A stretch of 5,422 nucleotides of DNA from BTUB01 sp964392765 (GCA_964392765.1 CAYMRF010000071.1:1-5422); one strand, 5' to 3'. Shown: positions 1-5,422, numbered from the stretch's first letter. Numbers and translations: made by a program. The notes: generated by a model from the letters alone, not told the origin.

Positions 1-10
1 AGCCGCTTTT

Positions 11-39
11 TTGACAATTTTAGTGCTTTTACTTATTGT
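11..39 (+). promoter_or_regulatory. Candidate sigma-70-type promoter for the 96-644 gene
   Basis: A perfect TTGACA lies at 11-16, followed after 17 bases by TATTGT at 34-39, a 4/6 match to the -10 consensus. The predicted start of transcription is near 46, about 50 bases before the GTG start codon. The -35 box and spacing are good but the -10 box is weak, and AT-rich DNA produces such matches often. A dyad (22-50) lies across the -10 region. Confidence 0.35.
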
Positions 40-50
40 AAATAAGCACT
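22..50. repeat. Dyad / hairpin across the putative -10 region
   Basis: AGTGCTT (22-28) pairs with AAGCACT (44-50), and TTAC (29-32) pairs with GTAA (38-41). This leaves a two-base bulge (42-43) and a five-base loop (33-37), eleven base pairs in total. No clean T-run follows on either strand, so a classical intrinsic terminator for a gene left of the window is not well supported. Because it overlaps the candidate promoter, it could be an operator. Its role is unknown. Confidence 0.4.
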
Positions 51-84
51 ATTATCTTGTTAAAATTTCTCATCATTTTCAATC

Positions 85-98
85 AAAGGCTCACCGTG
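85..98 (+). promoter_or_regulatory. Shine-Dalgarno and GTG start that fix the first gene's start
   Basis: AAAGG at 85-89 lies six bases before a GTG at 96-98. An in-frame ATG at 57 would add thirteen residues, but no purine-rich site precedes it. Starting at the GTG gives a textbook leader: Lys at position 3... preceded only by Met, then a run of leucines. The GTG is therefore preferred. Confidence 0.7.
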
Positions 99-644
99 AA
101 ACAATTCCTTTTGCTACTACTCTGCATTTCAGGCTTACTCAATGGAATGCAATCGCCCACTCAAAAGTTAAAAGAAAAACTGGACACTCGATTTTCGGTT
201 AAATTGCCCAACGGCACATACGTATCAATTGATTATAACCCGTATGAAAATTCTATAGGGCTGGCAACACAGTATCACAATTATAGTTCTGCTAACCATC
301 GCATGTTTCCATTAACATGTTTCAAGGGGAGTGCGCCTATTAAAGATGTAGAGCCAAAAGGATCGGTGCTGTTATCAACTAAATTACTTTCAATTGCAAA
401 AGCAACCGTTTTGCAAAAAAATGATACCATTCTGTTTTTTCACGAAAATCAACAAAACCCTATTGATTTTATCACTCGGGAGGCTCAAACTACTAGCACA
501 ATCAGAGATATAGAAATGTGGAAAAGCACTGAGGGCAACCTTGTCGCAACAGTATTTTTCGAAAAAGGGCTCAGGAAGTACATGATTTTCAAAGGTGAAA
601 GTCTTGATGTAGATCGAATAGAAGATGGCACTGATGACAAATAA
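96..644 (+). CDS. Exported protein of unknown function (GTG start)
   Basis: I do not recognise this 182-residue protein. It opens with a short Sec leader: Lys2, then a leucine-rich core at residues 4-15, ending around Asn16-Gly17-Met18, so it probably acts outside the cytoplasm. The mature part is polar, alternates charged and hydrophobic residues, and looks beta-rich. Examples are the stretches near residues 32-48 (FSVKLPNGTYVSIDY) and 147-168, the latter alternating hydrophobic strands with basic turns. The tail is acidic (residues 171-181). There is one cysteine in the mature part (Cys75), no membrane segment after the leader and no catalytic motif that I can identify. The next gene is 144 bases downstream, so cotranscription is uncertain; a hairpin follows the stop. 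The coding call is strong because of the leader, the ribosome site and the uninterrupted frame. Confidence 0.85.
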   Translation: MKQFLLLLLCISGLLNGMQSPTQKLKEKLDTRFSVKLPNGTYVSIDYNPYENSIGLATQYHNYSSANHRMFPLTCFKGSAPIKDVEPKGSVLLSTKLLSIAKATVLQKNDTILFFHENQQNPIDFITREAQTTSTIRDIEMWKSTEGNLVATVFFEKGLRKYMIFKGESLDVDRIEDGTDDK

Positions 645-661
645 GAATGTGGAATTCTTAA

Positions 662-683
662 TGCGTCTGTTATTTTTGACGCA
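662..683 (+). terminator. Weak hairpin after the first gene
   Basis: TGCGTC (662-667) pairs with GACGCA (678-683) around a ten-base loop, eighteen bases after the TAA stop. There is no immediate T-run; the nearest is CCTTTT at 690-695. It is placed like a terminator but lacks the usual tail, so the call is tentative. Confidence 0.3.
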
Positions 684-788
684 CTACAAGCCTTTTGCAT
701 GATAACATTATTGGTATTAGTTTTCGAAAATTTTTTTTCATAATTTAAAAATATTCATTCACATTCTTAATGAGCTTCTGAGCTACCC

Positions 789-2474
789 ATGAATTATAAA
801 ATTCTTCTTCTTATTATTCTTTCATCATATCCCCTCGCTGCTATGGACCAAACGGATCAGCAAAAAATTAGATTAATGGGGGCTGACGGCACTCAGTTTC
901 ATATGCCAAAAACGGTTGCTGTAAAAGTACCACTGATCAAGAGAATTATTGAATCGAATACCAGAGAAGCTCAAGAATCGAGTATCAATTTTCCTGCTGT
1001 TAAATCGCACCATCTAAGAATTCTTGTTGAAATGCTCAATACTGAAACAGCTTTCTCAAATATGCGGGGACTTGCTTTAAAAAAATTCCTAGAAAGAAGG
1101 TTTCCTTTAAAGACTGAGCAAGCGTTAGCATTATTAGAAGACGCGCATTATTTAGAATATAAGCCGTTATTGGAATATGCGGTTTATCGATTAGTTAAAC
1201 AAAACAAAGCCGATATTCCCTCAATTTCGGTACAATTCGGTCGTTTTGATAAAGGTGAATTTCACGGCAAACAATATCAGCAATATGAAAATATCAAAGA
1301 AGAGCTGCGGCGCCAATACTATTTGGTTTACCATGAGAACCTTGATTTTAGAAATAGTACCCATTTTTCTATCAAAGAACTCATGGAAGTTGGCAAATCT
1401 CTTCAAGAGGTATTAACAAGTTTAGAAATGCGTTTTAATAGCCTTGAAGGTTTTGCAGAGAGTGCGATGGAAAATAAGCATATCTCAGATCGCAGTACTC
1501 TTTCGTTCTTAGATAATGAACTAACATCTCTGAGCCCTGCACAGTTTGCATTATGCCATTCCCTGCAATATCTTAATCTATCCCATAATGAACTAGAAGA
1601 TTTACCTGAAGATGCATTTGCAGGGCTCGATCATTTGCAAGAATTACATTTGGCCGACAATAGTATACGTTCATTGCCTTGTGGGCTCTTACGCCCCCTC
1701 ACTGCGTTAACAAGTTTAGATTTGAGATATAACCAGATTTACTCATTCGATACACATGCTTTAGGTGCGCTGCGCAAGCTTATCACTTTAAATCTTGCCA
1801 AAAATCCGCTTGGCACGTTGCCTGAGAATAGCTTTGATAGCAATACACTGCTAGAAGAAATTGATTTGCACGGCTGCAAATTAAGTTACTTGCCACGTCG
1901 ACTTATTACTCGACTTACTTCATTAAAAAGATTGAATTTAGCAGAAAACGATTTGAATCTTGATAAACAATTACCATCTTTATCTGAAGCATTTTTTCAT
2001 ATTAAGCGCGTATTAACAACTTCTGATAAACAATTACCATCTTTATCTGAAGAATTTTTCCATAATAACCACGCATTAACAACTCTTGATCTCTCATGTA
2101 ATAAGTTAATCACAATTCCCGAAGGATTATTGGCGAAATTAACTGCGTTAAAAACCCTTACAGCAGAAAATAGTCGCTTAAAATCAGTTCATGCGAAAGC
2201 ATTTGTAAATAACACTCATTTACAAGAGCTCAATCTCGAAAGTAATTTTTTATTGCCATTGCCCAGCTCTGCATTTGCCGCTCTTAAGAATTTAGAGCAG
2301 CTCTCCCTCTCTTACAATGGACCAAAATCTGCATTTGGTTTATCAGTAGTGTCACCCCGGTTGGCGAATTCATTTTATTTATTGGATGGTGATAATCAAA
2401 CTACCTTTAAGAAAAGCGTAGAAGAAATACGTAAAGCTTTACCGAACGCGCGAGTATCTGGCGGATGTGATTAG
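789..2474 (+). CDS. Exported Skp1/BTB-like domain plus leucine-rich-repeat protein
   Basis: 561 residues. Residues 1-18 form a Sec leader (Lys4, a Leu/Ile core, then Pro-Leu-Ala-Ala before Met19), predicting export. Residues 25-142 read like the Skp1/BTB-POZ fold. A first strand KIRLMGADG is followed by a helix ending KRIIES; a strand-helix INFPAVKSHHLRILVEML follows at 66-83; the signature helix pair is ALALLEDAHYLEYKPLLEYA at 112-131. This matches the order and spacing seen in eukaryotic Skp1. A helical, charged linker (about 143-235) follows. Residues about 236-517 hold ten or so LRRs, mostly 24 residues long with the LxxLxLxxNxLxxLPxxxF pattern. The array is interrupted by a 21-residue tandem duplication (392-433). 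The tail ends at Cys560-Asp561. The only start available after an in-frame TGA at 771 is this ATG, and its ribosome site is poor (GAG, 780-782), unlike its neighbours. LRRs bind protein ligands, and Skp1 bridges F-box proteins to cullin. A role in host ubiquitin machinery is inference. A BTB domain of another subtype is the main alternative. Confidence 0.85.
   Translation: MNYKILLLIILSSYPLAAMDQTDQQKIRLMGADGTQFHMPKTVAVKVPLIKRIIESNTREAQESSINFPAVKSHHLRILVEMLNTETAFSNMRGLALKKFLERRFPLKTEQALALLEDAHYLEYKPLLEYAVYRLVKQNKADIPSISVQFGRFDKGEFHGKQYQQYENIKEELRRQYYLVYHENLDFRNSTHFSIKELMEVGKSLQEVLTSLEMRFNSLEGFAESAMENKHISDRSTLSFLDNELTSLSPAQFALCHSLQYLNLSHNELEDLPEDAFAGLDHLQELHLADNSIRSLPCGLLRPLTALTSLDLRYNQIYSFDTHALGALRKLITLNLAKNPLGTLPENSFDSNTLLEEIDLHGCKLSYLPRRLITRLTSLKRLNLAENDLNLDKQLPSLSEAFFHIKRVLTTSDKQLPSLSEEFFHNNHALTTLDLSCNKLITIPEGLLAKLTALKTLTAENSRLKSVHAKAFVNNTHLQELNLESNFLLPLPSSAFAALKNLEQLSLSYNGPKSAFGLSVVSPRLANSFYLLDGDNQTTFKKSVEEIRKALPNARVSGGCD
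1961..2086 (+). repeat. Two-copy 63-bp in-frame tandem duplication inside the LRR array
   Basis: Copy A is 1961-2023 and copy B is 2024-2086. They match at 55 of 63 positions, and the first 29 bases are identical. The unit encodes 21 residues beginning DKQLPSLSE. Seven codons differ; six of these change the amino acid and one (TTT/TTC) is silent. Copy A has lost the LxL core of an LRR (LTTSDK where copy B continues into LTTLDL), so it probably forms an insertion or irregular repeat rather than a standard LRR. Confidence 0.9.
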
Positions 2475-2478
2475 AAAT

Positions 2479-2501
2479 AAAAAGCGATATCTTGCGTTTT
2501 T
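2479..2501 (+). terminator. Possible weak intrinsic terminator after the Skp1-like/LRR gene
   Basis: Just after the TAG stop, GCGA (2484-2487) can pair with TTGC (2492-2495, one G-U pair) around a four-base loop. Beyond an A/G mismatch, AAAA (2479-2482) faces TTTT (2497-2500). A five-T run at 2497-2501 supports termination, but the GC stem is very short. Confidence 0.3.
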
Positions 2502-2559
2502 ATAAGAATTTTATGCATGCTGCAATGAGATATTAATCTAATTCCAGGGGAAAGATCTC

Positions 2560-3519
2560 ATGAAAAGATTATGGTTATTAGCTTGCACTACTTTTTATCT
2601 TCAATCTGCCCAAATGCCAATAAAACCCCCTGTTGCCTCCTTAGAAAGCTTACCCATTGATTTAAAGCGAGAAATGTTACGCATCAACGCACTATGTGGC
2701 TCCACTTTGAATATTGATGCTTTGGCCAAAGGCATACTCAATCTTGCAGGAACAAATACAGCATTGCGTGCCCAAGTAAATAATTTTGAAAATATAGTTA
2801 CCATTTTGAACGCTTTGCCCCAGTCTGCAACTATTTATTTGATCGAAAAATTAGCATTGCTGCAGGTAATACAGAAAAATATGCTCACGATTTTGCAAAT
2901 GCTGCCAAGATCGGGAGCTGCGTATCTTGGAAAAGCACTTTCAAGGACACCAGCTATACGGCAAGATGATGTAAAAAAATGGCTGCAGAGTATCTCTTTG
3001 GAAAATGGTCAAGAATTATATAGTGAAATAGCAAAAGAGCATCCCGATGTAACGCTTATTGCCAATTTCCTCAAAAATCCAAACATAAATCTTAATTTCA
3101 TAGGCGATCTTCGGGGTTCTATCACCACAAGTCTCATGAGGGCTAGCCAAGATGGAAAGACCGAGATTGTTAGAATGTTGCTTGATGCGGGCGCCAATGT
3201 AAATGAGAAAAATGAGTTTGGCACAACGGCACTCATGCTTGCCAGCGATAATGGGCATATAGAAATTGTAAAACTTCTTCTTGCCCATGGTGCTCTGGTA
3301 AATGCTGCAACCAATTCAAGAGGAACCGCTCTTATGAGAGCGAGTGCGGGTGGCCACTTGGAAGTAGCTAAACTTCTTGTTGCTGCCGGCGCTGACATCT
3401 ATGCAAAAATGAACAAGGGCATGACCGCGCGATATTTTGCACAACAATATCATCATTACTCAATACTTGATTTCCTTGATAAGGTGGAAAGAGCTCATAT
3501 TTTGGCCAACGTGAAATAG
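2560..3519 (+). CDS. Exported F-box-like / ankyrin-repeat protein
   Basis: 319 residues, with a strong ribosome site (AGGGGA, 2546-2551) eight bases before the ATG. Residues 1-17 form a short leader (Lys2-Arg3, hydrophobic to Ala17). Cys9 sits in a lipobox-like LLAC, but too early for a typical lipoprotein. Residues 28-75 resemble an F-box: SLPIDLKREML, then a hydrophobic helix (ILNLAGTN) and TALRAQVNN, matching the LPxEL...IL...L..L..TN..LR layout. Residues 78-134 contain two tandem 29-residue helical units, each with an N..TIL..LP.S...YL core. Ankyrin repeats occupy about 187-219, 220-252 and 253-286, with a partial fourth at 287-310; the G-TALM-AS--GH-E-VKLLL--GA-VN pattern is nearly canonical. 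Ankyrin arrays bind proteins. F-box plus ankyrin is the layout of Legionella AnkB, which recruits host Skp1. A similar role here is inference, and the F-box call is weaker than the ankyrin call. The next gene converges with a 22-base gap. Confidence 0.9.
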   Translation: MKRLWLLACTTFYLQSAQMPIKPPVASLESLPIDLKREMLRINALCGSTLNIDALAKGILNLAGTNTALRAQVNNFENIVTILNALPQSATIYLIEKLALLQVIQKNMLTILQMLPRSGAAYLGKALSRTPAIRQDDVKKWLQSISLENGQELYSEIAKEHPDVTLIANFLKNPNINLNFIGDLRGSITTSLMRASQDGKTEIVRMLLDAGANVNEKNEFGTTALMLASDNGHIEIVKLLLAHGALVNAATNSRGTALMRASAGGHLEVAKLLVAAGADIYAKMNKGMTARYFAQQYHHYSILDFLDKVERAHILANVK

Positions 3520-3541
3520 CGGATTTAAGCAATTAGCCTTT

Positions 3542-4525
3542 TCATTGTATGCGTTGCATTAACTCTGAAGATCTTTTTGCACCCTTGCTTCGTAAATATT
3601 TTAAAAGTTTCGGTTTGCTCTTTTTGATTTGCGAACAGCAGTAATCCAAATAATCATCTTCAAGGTAATAGTCTAAAATAGTTGCCGAATAACCTTCGAC
3701 TACTGGCGCATTAATATCTGCGCCAGCATTCAAAAGCATTTCAAATAATTTGTAATTATCAGCACCATCGGGACGTTGAAAAAAATTTACAAAGGCTGCA
3801 AATAACATTGAATACTGTCCCGGATAATCATTATATTCCCATTCTTGGCGCACATTAGGATTCCCGCCACCCCTCAGCAAAATCGAAAAGTGACTAAGCC
3901 AGCGCTTAGCCTCATAAGGGACAGTAATAGAAAACCGTTGTGCTATAACACTCAAACGCCCTTCTGCTTCTTGTTTTATCGGAGTATTTTGAGACAGTTG
4001 ATCTCTAAACCAGCCCAGACTTAATTCGCCCATCTCTAATCCTAGATCGCGAGTGATACGAGGAGTATCTACGGGCAGGGGTTCATTTAAGAGAACATAC
4101 TTACGAAAACAAAGATTTATTAAATTATCCATGATATATGAACTTAAAGCCACATCTTGCGCCATAGATCTTATGTATGGATTTTTTTGTGATAATTGAT
4201 TTAACGCACCCGCAATGCCGTGAGCTTGAGCAAATGGTCTTTTTTTTCTTATATATTCAACCGCACGATCAATAATAAATATTTTAAGATTGTGGTCATC
4301 AGTAAGCAATCGATATGCTTTATTGGCTTGACTTAAGGCCGTCACTGTGCTTAAAGCATCTGGTGCTTTTGTTAATCTTGCAGCAGCATCTACGATCATC
4401 TTTTTAGCATCAATATCAATGCCTGCCAATGAAGCGCTGCGAATAATAGGGAACTTTTCCATCGATTCAACACAAGAATAAACGGATAGTAAAACTATCA
4501 GCAGAATTTTAGTGCCATTCTTCAA
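3542..4525 (-). CDS. Exported protein with F-box-like N-terminus and degenerate ankyrin repeats (TTG start)
   Basis: 327 residues, second gene of a two-gene minus-strand operon. A Sec leader covers residues 1-21 (Lys2, Lys6, core ILLIVLLSVYS, ending Glu20-Ser21 before Met22). Cys18 could be a lipobox cysteine, but Tyr at -2 argues against that. Residues 36-85 have the same layout as the F-box-like part of the 2560-3519 protein: IDAKKMI, a helix, then TALSQANKAYRLL and a hydrophobic IFII. Residues 90-200 are helical and unrecognised. Residues about 213-315 look like worn ankyrin repeats: LLRGGGNPNV at 216-225, KLFEMLLNAGADINAP at 259-274 and KLLKYLRSKGAK at 306-317, each ending in the usual G-(A/N)-x turn. 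The spacer between repeats is lengthened compared with the 33-residue norm. The gene lies convergent to the other ankyrin gene, so the two may be diverged members of one family. The binding partner is unknown. Confidence 0.85.
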   Translation of the reverse strand: MKNGTKILLIVLLSVYSCVESMEKFPIIRSASLAGIDIDAKKMIVDAAARLTKAPDALSTVTALSQANKAYRLLTDDHNLKIFIIDRAVEYIRKKRPFAQAHGIAGALNQLSQKNPYIRSMAQDVALSSYIMDNLINLCFRKYVLLNEPLPVDTPRITRDLGLEMGELSLGWFRDQLSQNTPIKQEAEGRLSVIAQRFSITVPYEAKRWLSHFSILLRGGGNPNVRQEWEYNDYPGQYSMLFAAFVNFFQRPDGADNYKLFEMLLNAGADINAPVVEGYSATILDYYLEDDYLDYCCSQIKKSKPKLLKYLRSKGAKRSSELMQRIQ

Positions 4526-4536
4526 TTGCTTGCCTT
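4523..4536 (-). promoter_or_regulatory. Ribosome site and TTG start, overlapping the upstream stop codon
   Basis: Read on the minus strand, AAGG (4536-4533) lies seven bases before TTG (4525-4523). The TTG begins a complete signal peptide, whereas the next in-frame Met (residue 22) would remove it. The AAGG overlaps the TAA stop of the upstream small gene (4537-4535), and the gap between the genes is nine bases. This suggests translational coupling. Confidence 0.7.
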
Positions 4537-4822
4537 ATTTTTTCTTAGACTTGAACATATTATAGACGGCAAACGCTGCGCATGCTCCTACTGTTCCGCC
4601 CACAATACCCCCCATGGCATATCGTGAAGCTAAAGAGTTCGGAGCCAAAAGACAGCCAATTGCCCATAATGGATTCGGCCTGGTGTTAGCAAGCAAAGAG
4701 ACCACAGGTGATACCACTGCCCAGGTTGCTACTGCAGCCACTGTTGGCACTATTTCCAATGTTCGAATATTTTGTGCTGATAATAATCCAAAACCAATGA
4801 TAAGAGCTAATTTCGTTTTCAT
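4535..4822 (-). CDS. Small membrane protein with glycine-zipper-like segment
   Basis: 95 residues, first gene of the minus-strand pair. GGAG (4831-4828) lies five bases before the ATG, a good site. There are three hydrophobic stretches: residues 4-17 (leader or first membrane helix after Lys2/Lys4), about 24-45 (VPTVAAVATWAVVSPVVSLLA), and about 69-89. The last contains GGIVGGTVGACAAF, a small-residue, glycine-zipper-like pattern typical of tightly packed membrane helices. A moderately hydrophobic loop (46-66, with Cys57) separates the last two, and the tail is strongly basic (KSKKK), likely cytoplasmic. I do not recognise the family. Holin-like, pore-forming or inclusion-membrane roles are possible but unsupported. 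Its tight spacing with the TTG-started ankyrin-like gene implies cotranscription and perhaps a joint job, for example an anchor or transport helper for the exported partner. Confidence 0.8.
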   Translation of the reverse strand: MKTKLALIIGFGLLSAQNIRTLEIVPTVAAVATWAVVSPVVSLLANTRPNPLWAIGCLLAPNSLASRYAMGGIVGGTVGACAAFAVYNMFKSKKK

Positions 4823-4908
4823 ATAAACTCCACAAATAATTAAAAAATACTATTATAATTTCACCATAACAAGAAATACCCCTCTTTACAAGGCGAATTC
4901 TGAGCAAA

Positions 4909-5048
4909 TTGTTACATATAGAAAATATTCAAGGGTAGCTAAGCTCTTGGAATTATGAAAAATGTCAAATCAGTCATTAGAAGGGTGTATTTAGGGTAAA
5001 GGATCCATTTTTAATCTGGCAAAACTCAAAGTTTTCTATTTGTAACAA
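4909..5048. repeat. Widely spaced inverted repeat, 16/18 match
   Basis: The left arm TTGTTACATATAGAAAAT (4909-4926) matches the reverse complement of the right arm (5031-5048, TTGTTACAAATAGAAAAC) at 16 of 18 positions. The arms are 104 bases apart and lie between the two divergent promoters. The right arm ends 15 bases before the plus-strand -35 box, and the left arm is about 50 bases upstream of the minus-strand -10 box. A pair of binding sites for a regulator shared by both units is one reading; no regulator gene is present in the window. Confidence 0.55.
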
Positions 5049-5063
5049 AAAGGGCACATATAT

Positions 5064-5091
5064 TTGACTCAATCGTAATTATCGGCATAAT
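5064..5091 (+). promoter_or_regulatory. Sigma-70-type promoter for the gene at 5128
   Basis: TTGACT (5064-5069) and CATAAT (5086-5091) are each 5/6 matches to consensus, separated by 16 bases. Transcription would begin near 5098, giving a leader of about 30 bases that contains the ribosome site. This is the best promoter in the window. Confidence 0.6.
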
Positions 5092-5127
5092 TTTAACACT
5101 ACAGAATCCAAGAAAGGGAATATACTC

Positions 5128-5422
5128 ATGACTAACTATGTATCATTATTTTTGCTTTTTATCGGTTTATGCAATAGCGCTGCTCCAACTTTTGCAATGC
5201 AATGGCTTCAAAGACTTTGGCCAAGCAAGACTGTTTCAGAAAATGGTTTACAATGGGGGTCTTTAGCAATTTGTAATACCACTTCAGAAGAGATATATTA
5301 TCGGCTTTCAACGGTGCTCAATGGCCATGATGAACGCATCGGTTTGGATTTTTTTGATCAAGAAAGAAACTATAATAACTGGTTAGCCCCACAAGAAAGC
5401 AAAGAACTTACAGCTGGAATCA
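5128..5422 (+). CDS. Exported protein of unknown function, 3' end outside the window
   Basis: 98 codons are visible and the frame is open to the right edge. The ribosome site AAAGGGA (5113-5119) lies eight bases before the ATG. The translation starts MTNYVSLFLLFIGLCNSAA and reaches TFAMQWLQ, giving a Sec leader with likely cleavage at Ala23 before Met24. The mature part begins with an amphipathic, Trp-rich stretch (Trp26, Trp31), then NGLQWGSLAICN and a polar region with NTTSEEIYYRL, ending near WLAPQESKELTAGI. It looks beta-rich, with one cysteine (Cys49) in the visible mature part. No family is recognised from this fragment. It has its own promoter and is divergent from the minus-strand operon. 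Confidence 0.85.
   Translation, partial: MTNYVSLFLLFIGLCNSAAPTFAMQWLQRLWPSKTVSENGLQWGSLAICNTTSEEIYYRLSTVLNGHDERIGLDFFDQERNYNNWLAPQESKELTAGI

Larger units (their letters stand above)
4823..5127. other. 305-base divergent intergenic region
   Basis: This gap separates the minus-strand operon from the plus-strand gene at 5128. It holds a perfect minus-strand TATAAT (4857-4852) suited to the small membrane protein gene, though no convincing -35 is seen at 16-18 bases. It also holds a good plus-strand promoter (5064-5091), an inverted 18-base pair (4909-4926 and 5031-5048), and a small AAAACT-CAA-AGTTTT dyad (5021-5035). The only ORF-like item I looked at, a 14-codon frame at 4955, has no ribosome site. 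I see no RNA gene. Confidence 0.6.

Noticed and set aside
57..95. Upstream ATG extension of the first gene
   Set aside because: No ribosome site before 57, and the extension would put an odd polar stretch before a clean leader; the GTG at 96 has AAAGG at the right distance.
1961..2086. CRISPR-like or mobile-element origin of the tandem repeat
   Set aside because: Only two adjacent copies without spacers, in frame within an LRR coding sequence; explained by slippage or unequal recombination.
2578..2589. Lipoprotein signal in the 2560-3519 protein (LLAC, Cys9)
   Set aside because: Cysteine at residue 9 leaves too short a leader for normal lipoprotein processing; cleavage near residue 17 is more likely.
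3009..3398. Open frames on the minus strand inside the ankyrin gene (129 and 90 codons)
   Set aside because: They lie opposite a clear ankyrin-repeat frame, have low-complexity or unnatural composition and no supporting start signals; they are shadows.
3520..3541. Bidirectional terminator between the two convergent ankyrin genes
   Set aside because: The 22-base gap gives only a three-to-four pair stem with a bulge and short T-runs; not enough to call.
4614..4826. 70-codon plus-strand frame opposite the small membrane protein gene
   Set aside because: Antisense shadow with no leader, no family pattern and no ribosome site.
4686..4907. 73-codon minus-strand frame overlapping the small membrane protein gene
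   Set aside because: Overlaps a better frame with a GGAG site and membrane segments; its own start lacks a ribosome site.
4955..4999. 14-codon frame in the divergent intergenic region
   Set aside because: Too short, with no convincing ribosome site; expected by chance.

Overview
The window is a compact AT-rich bacterial segment carrying six protein genes. All six begin with a Sec-type hydrophobic leader or N-terminal membrane segment, and several carry eukaryote-like interaction domains: a Skp1/BTB-like fold, leucine-rich repeats, ankyrin repeats and F-box-like segments. No housekeeping gene, RNA gene, transposase or CRISPR array was seen. This combination fits an intracellular bacterium of protists. 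Candidatus Dependentiae (TM6; for example Babela-like organisms) is my best guess, from family-level resemblance only, with no marker gene to confirm it.

Layout: bases 1-95 hold a likely promoter overlapped by a dyad. A 182-residue exported protein of unknown function follows (96-644, GTG start). Next is a 561-residue exported protein with an N-terminal Skp1/BTB-like domain and about ten leucine-rich repeats (789-2474). Then comes a 319-residue exported protein with an F-box-like segment and three to four ankyrin repeats (2560-3519). Convergent to it, on the minus strand, is a two-gene operon: a small glycine-zipper membrane protein (4822-4535) followed by a TTG-started 327-residue protein with an F-box-like N-terminal segment and degenerate ankyrin repeats (4525-3542). 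A 305-base divergent intergenic region (4823-5127) holds promoters facing both ways and an 18-base inverted repeat pair. The last gene starts at 5128 and runs off the right edge.

How the genes may work together: in eukaryotes Skp1 bridges cullin to F-box proteins, whose LRR or ankyrin repeats choose the substrate for ubiquitination. This window places a Skp1-like/LRR protein next to one probable and one possible F-box-like/ankyrin protein, all with export leaders. A secreted set that mimics or hijacks the host SCF ubiquitin ligase is the most interesting reading. The domain calls come from reading motifs by eye. The joint function is inference.
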